The notes beneath the pieces are model-generated. The model saw nothing but the letters and a program-made list of their open reading frames with translations, was not told the origin of the DNA and did not search any database. The position numbers and the translations under genes are program-made. This document shows, in pieces, positions 8,624 through 17,502 of a DNA stretch of 41,426 nucleotides (positions are counted from its first letter, which is position 1; every line of letters begins with the position of its first letter). The stretch lies in the NCBI GenBank assembly GCA_016722025.1, contig JADKGZ010000026.1, forward strand, positions 1 to 41,426, read 5' to 3'. Origin of the DNA: Acidimicrobiaceae bacterium (GTDB lineage Bacteria; Actinomycetota; Acidimicrobiia; Acidimicrobiales; Ilumatobacteraceae).

Positions 8624-9436
8624 ATGGCCTCCGACCCGATCGCGCCGCTGCGCGTCAACCATCACAAGCAGTTCGAGCTGCGCGACCACTCCACCGATGC
8701 CACGCTCGGTTGGCACAAGGAGTCGGCGGCGCGCGAGCTGGGGCGCGTGAAGCTGCGGCTCGATGTGCTGCAGCAGCGCCTCTTCGCCGAGAAGCAGCGC
8801 AGCGTGGTGCTGGTGCTGCAGGCCATGGACGCGGCCGGCAAGGACGGCACCATTCGCAACATGCTGTCGGGCCTCAACCCGGCCGGCTTCCGGGTCTCCA
8901 GCTTCGGCGTGCCCGGCGGGCCCGAGGCGCAGCACGACTACCTGTGGCGGGTGCACGCCGAGGTGCCGGCCAAGGGCCTCATCGGCATCTTCAACCGCAG
9001 CCACTACGAAGACGTGTTGGTGGTGCGGGTGAAGAACTTCGCGCCGCGCGCGGTGTGGTCGAAGCGGTACGAGCACATTCGCGGGTTCGAGCAGTTGCTC
9101 GCCGACGAAGGCACCACGGTGGTCAAGTGCTTCCTCAACGTCTCCAAGGACGAACAGCGCAAGCGGCTGCAGGAACGTGTCGACGATCCCGAGAAGCGGT
9201 GGAAGTTCCGCCTCGGCGACCTCGACGACCGCAAGCTGTGGGCGAAGTACCAGCAGGCGTACCAGGAGGCCATCGGTCGCACCAGCACCGCTGCTGCGCC
9301 GTGGTACGTGGTGCCCGCGGACCGCAACTGGGTGCGCAACCTGGCAGTGGCGAAGATCCTGCTGCACCATCTGGAGAAGCTCGACCCGAAGATGCCGCCG
9401 CCGGAGGACGGCATCGACGGACTGGTCGTCGAGTGA
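8624..9436 (+). CDS. ppk2: Polyphosphate kinase 2 family protein
   Basis: A 270-residue polyphosphate:nucleotide phosphotransferase, which moves phosphate between polyphosphate and nucleotides in the cytoplasm. Walker A is DAAGKDGT (about 69-76) and Walker B is FNRSHYED (123-130). The lid module contains VVKCFLNVSKDEQRKR and KWKF-type residues (RWKFRLGDLDDR). The protein has a single domain, as in class I and class III enzymes, not the fused two-domain class II. The N-terminus with its LGW-type block and the C-terminal NWVRNLAVAKILLHHLE resemble the class III group, which can phosphorylate both AMP and ADP. That subclass assignment is only inferred. ATG 8624 gives the expected family start. 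The gene stands between a DUF5522 miniprotein and the molybdenum hydroxylase operon. Confidence 0.9.
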   Translation: MASDPIAPLRVNHHKQFELRDHSTDATLGWHKESAARELGRVKLRLDVLQQRLFAEKQRSVVLVLQAMDAAGKDGTIRNMLSGLNPAGFRVSSFGVPGGPEAQHDYLWRVHAEVPAKGLIGIFNRSHYEDVLVVRVKNFAPRAVWSKRYEHIRGFEQLLADEGTTVVKCFLNVSKDEQRKRLQERVDDPEKRWKFRLGDLDDRKLWAKYQQAYQEAIGRTSTAAAPWYVVPADRNWVRNLAVAKILLHHLEKLDPKMPPPEDGIDGLVVE

Positions 9437-9477
9437 AGCCGTGCTTCGGCGCTGACGAAATGTAACGTCGCAGCACC

Positions 9478-10329
9478 ATGTCAGTGATCGTCCCTGCCTC
9501 GTTGAACGATGCCCTCCAGGCGCTCGCGCGTTCGCCGCACGCGACGCTGCTGGCCGGCGGCACCGACCTGATGGTCGAGCTCAACGGCGGTCATCGTCAG
9601 GTGTCGGAGGTCGTCGCGCTTGCGCGGGTCGCCGAGCTGCGCACCTGGCACCACGATCCGGTGGCCGGCGTGCTGCACATCGGCGCGGGCGTCACCTACG
9701 CGGAGATCGCCGACGAGCCGATCGCCTCGTGGGTACCGGCGCTGGCGCAGGCAGCGCGCACGGTGGGGTCGCCACAGATCCGCCATGCTGCAACCATCGG
9801 CGGCAACCTCGGTACTTGCTCGCCGGCCGGCGATGGGCTGCCCGTGCTGGCGGCGCTCGATGCCACGGTGCACCTCGCATCGGCCGCCGGCGCACGCGAC
9901 CTGCCGCTCGCCGAGTTCATGGTGGCGCCCAAGCGAACCGCCCGCCTGCCGGGCGAACTGATCACGGGTGTCACCGTGCCGGTGCTCGGCGGTTGGCAGG
10001 GCTACAGCAAGGTGGGTGTGCGCAACGCGATGGTGATCGCGGTGGCCAGCGTCGCGCTGGTCACCGACACGGTCACAGAGTCGGTGCGCCTGGCGCTCGG
10101 GTCCGTCGGCCCCACTGTGCTGCGGTGCCCCGATGCAGAGCGCTTCGCTCGCGAGCATGTCGACTTCGAGCACCGGCGTGTCGCTGCCGAAGCGCTGCAG
10201 CGCTTCGTTGAACTCGCCCGCGACGAGGCCCGACCCATCGACGATCATCGATCCACCGCCGCCTATCGCCGCCACGCCGTTGGCGTGCTGGCGGGCCGAC
10301 TGCTGCGAAGGGCGTTTCCGAATGAGTGA
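9478..10329 (+). CDS. Molybdenum hydroxylase FAD-binding subunit (CoxM/XdhB type)
   Basis: The medium subunit (283 residues) of a xanthine dehydrogenase/CO dehydrogenase-family enzyme. It carries FAD and passes electrons from the 2Fe-2S subunit to the acceptor. The two family flavin-binding motifs are visible: LLAGGTDLM (about 24-32) and TIGGNLGTCSPAGD (106-119). The C-terminal CO_deh_flav_C domain follows. Its stop overlaps the start of the 2Fe-2S subunit, and the Mo subunit overlaps that in turn, giving the order M-S-L. No accessory genes for cofactor assembly (XdhC, CoxD) are in the window. The substrate is not determined by this subunit. Confidence 0.92.
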   Translation: MSVIVPASLNDALQALARSPHATLLAGGTDLMVELNGGHRQVSEVVALARVAELRTWHHDPVAGVLHIGAGVTYAEIADEPIASWVPALAQAARTVGSPQIRHAATIGGNLGTCSPAGDGLPVLAALDATVHLASAAGARDLPLAEFMVAPKRTARLPGELITGVTVPVLGGWQGYSKVGVRNAMVIAVASVALVTDTVTESVRLALGSVGPTVLRCPDAERFAREHVDFEHRRVAAEALQRFVELARDEARPIDDHRSTAAYRRHAVGVLAGRLLRRAFPNE

Positions 10330-10837
10330 TCCAGCGGGTACCGACCTCGGCAGCAACCAGGCGTACGTGCTGCACGTCAACGGCCAGGGTCGCGACGTGC
10401 GCGACGCGTGGCTGGGCGAGAGCCTGCTGTTCGTGCTGCGCGAGCGGCTGGGGCTGATGGGCAGCAAGGGTGCATGCGAGCAGGGCGAGTGCGGCTCGTG
10501 CAGCGTGCTGGTCGATGGCGCGCTGGTGTGCAGCTGCCTCGTGCTCGCCGCGGCCGCGCAAGGGCAGCAGATCGTCACCATCGAAGGGGTCGCCCCCGTG
10601 GGTTCGCCCAGCGATGTGCAGCAGGCGTTCGTCGATGCCGGGGCGGTGCAGTGCGGGTTCTGCACCCCTGGCCTCATCATGGCCACGCACTCGCTGCTCG
10701 AGCGTTCTCCCGAGCCCACCGAGATGGAGATACGCGAGGAGCTGTCGGGCAACATCTGCCGCTGCACCGGCTACGGCCGCATCATCGACGCCGTGCAGCG
10801 GGTTGCAGTCGCTCGCCGCTCGCAGGTGGCGCCATGA
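10322..10837 (+). CDS. Molybdenum hydroxylase 2Fe-2S subunit (CoxS/XdhA-N type)
   Basis: A small subunit of 171 residues with two iron-sulfur clusters that relay electrons from the Mo site to FAD. The N-terminal plant-type ferredoxin domain has C-x4-C-x2-C (about C52, C57, C60) plus a Cys near 70. The C-terminal helical domain has the paired motifs CGFC (111-114) and CRC (146-148). Length and order are normal for the family. ATG 10322 overlaps the stop of the FAD subunit (AATGAGTGA context), and its own TGA (10835-10837) overlaps the start of the Mo subunit at 10834. The three genes should therefore be translated from one message in equal amounts. Confidence 0.94.
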   Translation: MSDPAGTDLGSNQAYVLHVNGQGRDVRDAWLGESLLFVLRERLGLMGSKGACEQGECGSCSVLVDGALVCSCLVLAAAAQGQQIVTIEGVAPVGSPSDVQQAFVDAGAVQCGFCTPGLIMATHSLLERSPEPTEMEIREELSGNICRCTGYGRIIDAVQRVAVARRSQVAP

Positions 10838-13108
10838 CCGACTCGGCAACTCGTCGCGACGTCGGTGGCCGCCTCGGCGACAGCGTCGCGGCCCGATGGT
10901 GTGGCGAAGGTGCAGGGCACCTTCGCGTTCTCGAGCGACCTCACCGCCGATGGCTTCTTGTGGGGGGCCACCCTGCGCTCGCCGCATCCGCACGCGCGCA
11001 TCACCGGCATCGACGTGTCGGGTGCCTGGAGGATTCCCGGGGTCGAGGCCGTCGTCACGGCCGCCGACGTGCCCGGCAAGGCCACCTACGGCCTCATCAG
11101 CAGCGATCAACCCGTGTTCGCCTCGGATGTCGTGCGATACGTGGGTGAGCCGGTGGCTGCTGTCGCCGCCGATCATCCCGACACCTGCCGCCGTGCGCTT
11201 GCCGCCATCGTCGTCGAGTACGAGCTGCTGGCGCCACTGGTCGACCCGCAGCGTGCGGTCGACGGTACGCACCCGTCCATCCACCCCGACGGCAACGTCG
11301 TGCGCCACCAGCGCATCGTGCGCGGCGACCAGACCATCGACGGGCCGGTGGTGGTCGAGGGCACCTATCACCTGGGCATGCAGGACCAAGCCTTTCTCGG
11401 GCTGGAGGCTGCGCTCGCCGTGCCCGACAGCGGTGGCGACGGCGTGGAGCTGTTCGTCGCGACGCAGTGGCTGCACGAGGATCAGAAGCAGATCGCCGCC
11501 TGCCTCGGGTTCCCGGCGCACAAGGTGCGCCTCACGCTCGGCGGTGTGGGCGGAGCGTTCGGGGCGCGCGAAGACATCAGCTTGCAGGTGCACACCTGTT
11601 TGCTGGCCCTGCGCACCGGGCGCCCGGTACGCATGGCGTACAGCAGGGAGGAGAGCTTCCTCGGGCACGTGCATCGTCATCCGTGCACCATCTGGATGCG
11701 CCACCATGCCGAGCTCGACGGCCGCATCCGGCGCATCGAGGCCCGGTTCGTGTTCGACGGCGGGGCCTATGCCAGCACGTCGTCGGCAGTGCTCATCAAC
11801 GCCGTCACCCACGCGCAGGGCCCGTACAAGTGCGACAACGCCACCGTCGACGGGTGGGCGGTGCGCACCAACAACCCGCCGTGCGGCGCGATGCGTGGGT
11901 TCGGTGTGGTGCAGGCGTGCTTCGCCCACGAAGGCCAGATGGACAGGCTGGCGGCAGCGGTCGGCTCCGACCCGGTGTCGATTCGACTGCTCAACGCGAT
12001 GCAGACCGGCGATCATCTCATCACCGGCCAGGTCATCCAGAACGTGGCGCCGGTTGCCCGTTGCATCCAGGAGACGGCGGCGCTGCCGCTGCCCGATCAG
12101 CCGGTGGGTGGGCACGACGCCAACCCGTTGCGCCTGCCCGGTGGCAGCGGCTTGACGGCCGACGTGGGGCACGTGCGGCGCGGCATCGGCTGGGGAGTCG
12201 CCATCAAGAACCTGATGTACAGCGAAGCCTTCGACGACTACTCCACGGCGCGCGTGCGGTTGGCCGACGGGGTGGCGTTCGTCAAGTTCGCGACATCTGA
12301 AGTCGGTCAGGGCTTCGTCACCATCGCCGGCCAGATCGCACGCAGCGTCCTGGGCGTCGACGAGGTCGTCCTCGAGCCGATCGACACGACCATCGGGTCG
12401 GCGGGTTCCACGTCGGCCTCGCGCCAGACCTGGATGAGTGGGGGAGCGGTCGACGGCGCCTGTCGCCTTGTGCGCGAGCGGTTGTTCGAGCGTGTCGGAA
12501 CTGCGCACGGCGTCGATCCGCTGCGGTTGGCGATCGACGGCTCCGATGTGGTCGACACCGGTGGCACGCTGCGCGTGCCGGTCGGCCTCGCCTCGGCCGG
12601 GGTGGTGATCGAGCAGACCTTCGAGCACCACCACCGCCCCACGGAAGACCTCGACGAGATGGGTCAGGGCAACTGCCACACGGCGTTCGCGTTCGTCGCG
12701 CACCGAGCCGTGGTCGATGTCGATCTCGAGTTGGGTCTGGTGAAGGTGGTGCAGATCGCCACAGCGCAAGACGTGGGCAGGGCCTTGAACCCGCTCAGCG
12801 TGGTCGGTCAGATCGAGGGCGGCATCGCTCAGGGCGTCGGCCTGGCCGTGATGGAGGAGATCATCCAGGAAGGCGGTCATGTGCGCAACGCCAGCTTCAC
12901 CGACTACCTGTTGCCCACGTTCCTCGACATGCCCGATGTCGTCATCTCGCTGATCGAGGAGCCCGACCCGATGGCCCCGCTGGGCGCGAAGGGCGTCGGC
13001 GAACCGCCCACCATCTCGTCCACCCCGGCGGTGGTGGCCGCGATTCGCGACGCATTGGGCAAGGACCTGTGGCGGGTGCCGGTGCGCCCCGCCGACATCT
13101 GCCTGTGA
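10834..13108 (+). CDS. Molybdenum hydroxylase large (molybdopterin-binding) subunit (one frameshift near the start)
   Basis: The catalytic subunit, about 757 residues, holding the Mo-pterin cytosine dinucleotide cofactor. Visible family elements are GGVGGAFGAREDIS, GAMRGFGVVQ, ATSEVGQGF, and the C-terminal GAKGVGEPP, whose Glu is the conserved active-site base of xanthine dehydrogenase-type enzymes. The N-terminal a/b hammerhead is also recognisable. ATG 10834 overlaps the 2Fe-2S gene and gives a proper family N-terminus (GGRLGDSVA), but the frame shifts at about 10888 into RPDGVAKVQG. One extra or two missing bases would explain this. If the shift is real, translation could only restart at GTG 10865 with a shortened N-terminus. 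The missing AYRXSFR-type CO-dehydrogenase loop argues against a true CO dehydrogenase. A nucleobase or other N-heterocycle is a more likely substrate, given the downstream genes. Confidence 0.88.
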
Positions 13109-13158
13109 CTGCCGGGTGCTCTTCGCTGCCGTGGGCGTGATGGGTTAGGTTGCAACTC

Positions 13159-13653
13159 GTGTCGAACGAACGCGAAATCATGTCCTGGGAGATCTTCGGT
13201 GAGGCCTCGCGCGCGCTGGCTCAGCTGGTAGCCGACGACTACGAGCCCGACATGATCCTGTCGATCGCCCGTGGCGGCCTGCTCATCGGAGGTGCGCTGG
13301 GGTATGCGCTCAGCGTGAAGAACGTCTACACGATGAACGTCGAGTTCTACACCGGCGTCGACGAACGGCTGGAGGTACCCCGCATCCTGCCGCCTGCCCC
13401 CGACTTCGTCGACGTCAGCGATGCTCGCATCCTCATCGCCGACGATGTCGCCGATACCGGTCACACGCTGCGCAGCGTGATGGAGTTCTGCGCCGGCAAG
13501 GTGGCCGAGGTGCGCACGGCCTGCCTGTACGAGAAGAGCCACTCGGTGGTGAAGTGCGAGTACGTGTGGAAGCACACCGACCAGTGGATCAACTTCCCCT
13601 GGAGCGACAAGGAGCCCGTCGCGCGGCGTGACTGGTCGGTCAAGGACGCCTGA
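13159..13653 (+). CDS. Phosphoribosyltransferase (xanthine/hypoxanthine-guanine type)
   Basis: A 164-residue type I PRTase that would attach 5-phosphoribose from PRPP to a nucleobase. The PRPP loop is RILIADDVADTGHTL (about 90-104) with the two acidic residues preceding the D-T-G-x-T core. The hood/early block PDMILSIARGGLLIGGALGYAL (30-51) with the R-G-G tripeptide resembles bacterial xanthine-guanine PRTases (Gpt-like). A W at the C-terminal part (KHTDQWINFPW) fits this group. GTG 13159 is the chosen start; TTG 13150 and ATG 13180 are alternatives. The gene lies 50 bp downstream of the molybdenum hydroxylase. This fits a salvage role for a purine-like base beside its oxidation, but that link is inferred from position only. 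Confidence 0.85.
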   Translation: MSNEREIMSWEIFGEASRALAQLVADDYEPDMILSIARGGLLIGGALGYALSVKNVYTMNVEFYTGVDERLEVPRILPPAPDFVDVSDARILIADDVADTGHTLRSVMEFCAGKVAEVRTACLYEKSHSVVKCEYVWKHTDQWINFPWSDKEPVARRDWSVKDA

Positions 13654-13674
13654 CGCCTCACGCTCGGCCCAGGT

Positions 13675-13689
13675 GGGTCGAGCCGACCC
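13675..13689. terminator. Short hairpin in convergent intergenic region
   Basis: A 6-bp stem with a 3-nt loop: GGGTCG (13675-13680), AGC, CGACCC (13684-13689). It lies just after the phosphoribosyltransferase stop (13653) and before the end of the opposing FAD oxidoreductase, so it may help to terminate the plus-strand transcript. There is no T-tract. Confidence 0.4.
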
Positions 13690-13722
13690 CGCTCGGAGGC
13701 TGTCGCGGCCGGCTTCTGGTCG

Positions 13723-13750
13723 GATCCCGTCTCACTGTCCGAGACGGATC
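13723..13750. terminator. Second hairpin in the same convergent region
   Basis: The arm GATC-C-CGTCTC (13723-13733) pairs with GAGACG-GATC (13741-13750), leaving one bulged C and a 7-nt loop. It could terminate transcription from either direction between the phosphoribosyltransferase (+) and the FAD oxidoreductase (-). Its right arm overlaps the first copy of the 16-bp direct repeat. Confidence 0.45.
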
Positions 13751-13787
13751 ACGCCCAGACGTCGAATTGGAACGGATCACGCCCAGA
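13744..13787. repeat. 16-bp direct repeat, two copies 28 bp apart
   Basis: The sequence ACGGATCACGCCCAGA occurs at 13744-13759 and again at 13772-13787, with start points 28 bp apart. It lies in the non-coding space between two convergent genes. No third copy was seen in the window. The function is unknown. It could be a fossil of a small duplication or a binding site. Confidence 0.7.
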
Positions 13788-13807
13788 AGCCGTGAGGCTG
13801 GTTGGGC

Positions 13808-15400
13808 TCACAGTGTGCGCAGCACCGTCATCGCCGCGTTGCGGCCGCTGGCGCCCCACACGCCTGCACCGGGGAAGGTGGCGGCGCCGGTGATGTAGAG
13901 GCCCTTCACCGGCGTCTCGTAGCGGGTGAGCTCGGGGTTCTTGTTGTGCAGCGCGGCCAGCGGGCCGCCGGCGAACGAGGTGGCGTGCCCGTGGGGCAGG
14001 TGGAACTCGCGCTCGTAGCGATCGGGGGTCATCGCTCGCCACTCGACCAGGCTGTCCTTGAAGCCGGGCTCGGCCAGGTCGGCGAACAGGTCGAGCCACC
14101 GCGCTGGTTCGGTGGACGACGCCCAGCCCCCGGGCAGGCCGTACGGCGTGTACAGCGTCTCGAGGCTCAGGACGTGCCGCCCGTCGGGTGCGATGGTGGT
14201 GTCGCCGACCGACGGCACGTTGGCGATGAGGCCCGGCCGCTCGAGCACTCGGCCGGCAGCCATCAGCTCGTAGCCGCGGTGCATGTCGGCGATGGTGGGC
14301 GCGATTGCGTAGGTGGCGGTGAGGTCGCCATCCAGCCCGGCCTGCTGGGCTGCGCGCAGGTGGGGCACTGCCGTCATCACTGCGTCGAGCTTCGACTCGT
14401 AGCCGTCGTCGTGGGGGATCGCCTTCCACCGTTGCACCATCGCGTGAGCCTGCGACGGTGGGTTGCGCAACCAGGAGAGGAACGTGTCGTGGGGGTTGCA
14501 GGCGGAGACCACGATCGGCGCCGTGATCTCCGTGCCGTCGGCCAGGGTGATGCCGCGCACGCCGTCGCCCTCGCAGGTGATGGCCTCCACCCGGGTGCTC
14601 ACCCGCACCACGCCGCCTGCGGCCTCGAACGAAGCGCGCAGCGTGCGGGGCACCTCGCCGCTGCCACCGACAGGTCGGCCGACACGGCCGACGTGGCGCA
14701 GCGCGTAGGTGAGCGCTCCGAGGCCGCTGCCCTTGAACTCGGGGGAGATGCCCCACACCATCGGCCCCACCAGCATGCCGGGGCCCTGCAGTGCGTCGGT
14801 GGTGAAGAACTCGCGCATCACGTCGGCCGCGCTGCGGCGGCTCCAGCGCAGCATCGTGGCGACGCCGCGCCCACGCTTGGCGAGCACCTTCCTGGTGAGG
14901 CCCCGGACGCTCGGCGGGTCGTTGGCCGCGTCGAACACCAACTGCACCGCCGGCATCGCTGCCTTCACGTAGCGACGGTACCCGTCGACCTCACTGGGGT
15001 AGTTGCGGCCGATGGAGTCGAGCGTCTGCTCCAGCGAGTGGTAGCTGGCCCACGCCGCACCACCACTCCACGACATGTTCACCTGTGCCGGCTCCACCTC
15101 CAGGTAGCGCAGCCCGTGGCCGGCAAGGCCCAGCTCCTCGATCACCGGTGTGGTTCGGAACGTGATGTGGTCGCAGTTGCAGATGTTCACCATCGCACCG
15201 GCGAACTCCTCGCTGGCGGCGGTACCTCCCACGGCGTGTCGTGCCTCCACCAACAGCGTGCGCAGCCCGCCTCGCGCGAGGTACGCGGCGCACACCAACC
15301 CGTTGTGACCGCCACCCACCACGATTGCATCGAAGTCGGCGATGCCGGTGGTCGTGGCGCTGGAGCCGGCGGCGGTGTGTTTCGCACTCATCGCGTCCAT
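13808..15400 (-). CDS. FAD-dependent oxidoreductase, phytoene dehydrogenase (CrtI)-like
   Basis: A 530-residue flavoprotein. The N-terminal Rossmann motif VVGGGHNGL (about 27-35) is followed by the ribose-binding acidic residue in TLLVEARHAVGGTA. The C-terminal FAD block is GLYITGAATFPGAGVWGASG, as in phytoene dehydrogenase-related proteins (COG1233 type). The insert regions are not those of true carotenoid desaturases, and no carotenoid genes are near. An amine, alcohol or ring oxidase/dehydrogenase role is therefore more likely. ATG 15400 (MDAMSAK) or ATG 15391 may be the start. Both leave a short divergent space to the creatininase gene at 15440, so the two may share a promoter region. The C-terminus faces the phosphoribosyltransferase. 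The substrate is unknown. Confidence 0.82.
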   Translation of the reverse strand: MDAMSAKHTAAGSSATTTGIADFDAIVVGGGHNGLVCAAYLARGGLRTLLVEARHAVGGTAASEEFAGAMVNICNCDHITFRTTPVIEELGLAGHGLRYLEVEPAQVNMSWSGGAAWASYHSLEQTLDSIGRNYPSEVDGYRRYVKAAMPAVQLVFDAANDPPSVRGLTRKVLAKRGRGVATMLRWSRRSAADVMREFFTTDALQGPGMLVGPMVWGISPEFKGSGLGALTYALRHVGRVGRPVGGSGEVPRTLRASFEAAGGVVRVSTRVEAITCEGDGVRGITLADGTEITAPIVVSACNPHDTFLSWLRNPPSQAHAMVQRWKAIPHDDGYESKLDAVMTAVPHLRAAQQAGLDGDLTATYAIAPTIADMHRGYELMAAGRVLERPGLIANVPSVGDTTIAPDGRHVLSLETLYTPYGLPGGWASSTEPARWLDLFADLAEPGFKDSLVEWRAMTPDRYEREFHLPHGHATSFAGGPLAALHNKNPELTRYETPVKGLYITGAATFPGAGVWGASGRNAAMTVLRTL

Positions 15401-15439
15401 TCTGCCGGGCGCAACGGGCCTCGCAGGTAACGTGCAGAG

Positions 15440-16231
15440 GTGACTCGCGTTCGTTACTTTCCCGACCTCACCGGCCCGCAAGTGACCGAACTGCTCACCG
15501 AACGCAGCATCCTCGTGCAGCCCTTGGGGGCGATCGAGCAGCACGGCCCGCACCTGCCACTGAGCACCGACTCGGTGGTCGCCACGGCCGTTGCGCAGGC
15601 CGCGATCGCCGAAGTGGGCGACGAGCTCGACGTGTGGCTGCTGCCCACGCTGGAGTACACGAAGAGCAACGAGCACGCCTGGTCGGCCGGCACTGTGTGG
15701 CTGAGCGCCACCACGTTGCTGGCAGTGCTCGACGACCTCGGTCGCTGCATCGCCACCACCCCGGCCAAGCGACTCGTGTTCCTCAACGGCCACGGCGGGA
15801 ACAGTGCGTTGCTCAACGTCGCCAACCGCGAGCTCCGGCTGGCGCACGGGCTGATGACCTTCGTCACCCACCCCGGCGTGCCGGCTGATCAAGGCGGCGC
15901 CTCGCCGGCCGACGAGTTGGGCATGGGTGTGCATGGCGGCACCGACGAGACGTCGATCATGCTGCACCTGGCGCCGCATCTGGTGAACCTCGCGCTTGCG
16001 CAGCGGCGGGTGCCCGAGGCGCTCGCGCTCAACGCGTACGTGCGCTTCGGTGGTCGCGTCAGCTTCGGCTGGATGTCGAACGACTTCTTCCCCGATGGTT
16101 ACATCGGCGACCCCACTGCTGCGACGGCCGAGCTGGGGCGCCAGCTGTTCGACGGAGCAGTGCGTTTTAATGGTGAAGCGCTGCGCGAGATCTCCACCTT
16201 CAACTTCGGGCGACCGGTGGCGGGGACGTGA
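15440..16231 (+). CDS. Creatininase-family amidohydrolase
   Basis: A 263-residue metal-dependent cyclic-amide hydrolase. All signature metal and active-site residues are visible: E33-x-H35 and D44 in the PLGAIEQHGPHLPLSTD block, H118 in LNGHGGN, H165 and E170 in VHGGTDETS. Family members open creatinine, act in mycofactocin or riboflavin/F420 pathways (MftE, ArfB), or hydrolyse other cyclic amides. I cannot tell which from sequence alone, but no mycofactocin or flavin genes are beside it. GTG 15440 is the start. The stop overlaps the next gene (GTGA at 16228), an N-carbamoyl amidase, so the two products probably act one after the other: ring opening, then removal of a carbamoyl or ureido group. 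Confidence 0.88.
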   Translation: MTRVRYFPDLTGPQVTELLTERSILVQPLGAIEQHGPHLPLSTDSVVATAVAQAAIAEVGDELDVWLLPTLEYTKSNEHAWSAGTVWLSATTLLAVLDDLGRCIATTPAKRLVFLNGHGGNSALLNVANRELRLAHGLMTFVTHPGVPADQGGASPADELGMGVHGGTDETSIMLHLAPHLVNLALAQRRVPEALALNAYVRFGGRVSFGWMSNDFFPDGYIGDPTAATAELGRQLFDGAVRFNGEALREISTFNFGRPVAGT

Positions 16232-17502
16232 GCCACGCCACTCTGCGCATCGACGGCGATCGCCTGTGGGCGCGCCTGGAGGCGTTGGGCGAGGTGGGGG
16301 CAGTGCACGGTGCTGCCGGCGAGCGAGGGTGTGCTCGGTTGGCGCTCACCGACGCCGATCGCGAAGGGCGCGACCTCGTGCTGAGCTGGATGCACGACCT
16401 TGGCCTCTCCGTCGTCGTCGACGCCGTCGGCAACGTGGTGGGCACCCGGGCGGGTACCAACCCGCAGGCGGCCGCGGTGATGGTGGGCTCGCACATCGAC
16501 ACGGTGCGCACCGGTGGCCGGTTCGACGGCAACCTGGGTGTGCTCGGCGGGCTGGAGGTGATCGAGACGCTCGAGCAGCACGGCGTCGCCACCGTGCACC
16601 CGATCAGCGTGGCGTACTTCACCAACGAGGAAGGTGCTCGCTTCCAGCCCGACATGTTGGGCAGCTTGGTGTACGTGGGTGGCATGGCTGTGGAAGCGGC
16701 ACTCGACGTGCGGGCGGCCGACGACGGCGCCAGGCTCGGCGACGAGCTCGCTCGCATCGGTTACGCCGGCCCCACCCCATGCCCCACTGCGACAGCACCG
16801 CACGCCTACTTCGAGCTGCACATCGAGCAGGGCCCGGTGCTCGAGGACCAAGGCTTCACCATCGGCGCGGTCACCGGCGTGCAGGGCATCTCGTGGACCG
16901 AGGTCACCGTCACCGGCCAGTCGGCGCACGCGGGCACCACGCCCATGCGCCTGCGCCGCGATCCCGGGTTCGTGGCGGCGGCCATCACCACCGGTGTGCG
17001 CGCCATCGCCACCGCGATGGCAGGCACGCAGGTGGCCACGGTTGGCCGCTGCGAGTTCCACCCGAACCTGGTCAACGTGGTGCCGGCCACCGTCACCCTC
17101 ACGGTCGACCTGCGCAACACCGACGAGGGGCTGCTGCAGCAGGCGGAGGAAGTGTTCGCTGCGCTCTGCGAGCAGCTGGCCGGCGAGGAAGGCGTCACCA
17201 TCGAACGCCGCACGCTGGCCCGGTTCCAGCCCGTCGAGTTCGACGAGTCGATGATCGGTCTCGTGGAGTCGACAGCCCGTGCGCTGGGGCACACCACCAT
17301 GCGCATGCCCAGCGGCGCCGGTCACGATGCACAGATGCTCGCCCGCGTGTGCCCCACCGGCATGATCTTCGTGCCCAGCGTCGATGGGTTGTCGCACAAC
17401 ATCGCCGAGTACACCACACCCGCCGACGTCGTGGCCGGCGCCGACGTGTTGCTGCAGGTCGTGCTCGCGGCAGCGGGTGCCCACTCGGCTGCCGTGCACT
17501 GA
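16228..17502 (+). CDS. Zn-dependent N-carbamoyl-amino-acid amidohydrolase / allantoate amidohydrolase (M20 family)
   Basis: A 424-residue di-metal hydrolase. Metal ligands appear in GSHIDTV (H89, D91), RFDGNLG (D100), TNEEGARF (E134/E135) and HIEQGP (H198). The dimerisation-domain motif GQSAHAGTTPM and the late SGAGHDAQ and DGLSHN blocks are specific to the hydantoinase/carbamoylase subgroup (HyuC, AllC, beta-ureidopropionase) within M20. It would hydrolyse an N-carbamoyl or ureido compound to an amine, CO2 and ammonia in the cytoplasm. GTG 16228 overlaps the creatininase stop, and its own stop overlaps ATG 17502 of the VOC gene. The three genes form a coupled operon. Exact substrate (N-carbamoyl amino acid versus allantoate) is not resolvable here. 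Confidence 0.92.
   Translation: MSHATLRIDGDRLWARLEALGEVGAVHGAAGERGCARLALTDADREGRDLVLSWMHDLGLSVVVDAVGNVVGTRAGTNPQAAAVMVGSHIDTVRTGGRFDGNLGVLGGLEVIETLEQHGVATVHPISVAYFTNEEGARFQPDMLGSLVYVGGMAVEAALDVRAADDGARLGDELARIGYAGPTPCPTATAPHAYFELHIEQGPVLEDQGFTIGAVTGVQGISWTEVTVTGQSAHAGTTPMRLRRDPGFVAAAITTGVRAIATAMAGTQVATVGRCEFHPNLVNVVPATVTLTVDLRNTDEGLLQQAEEVFAALCEQLAGEEGVTIERRTLARFQPVEFDESMIGLVESTARALGHTTMRMPSGAGHDAQMLARVCPTGMIFVPSVDGLSHNIAEYTTPADVVAGADVLLQVVLAAAGAHSAAVH

Noticed and set aside
10073..12880. A 935-codon open frame on the minus strand
   Set aside because: It is antisense to the molybdenum hydroxylase genes, whose cofactor motifs are clear. Its His/Arg/Asp-rich composition is typical of a GC shadow.
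10834..13108. True aerobic CO dehydrogenase (CoxL form I)
   Set aside because: The AYRCSFR-type active-site loop with its special Cys was not seen. The neighbours point to N-heterocycle metabolism.
13744..13787. Possible CRISPR array or att site at the 16-bp repeat
   Set aside because: There are only two copies, 16 bp long, with no cas genes, no integrase and no tRNA nearby.
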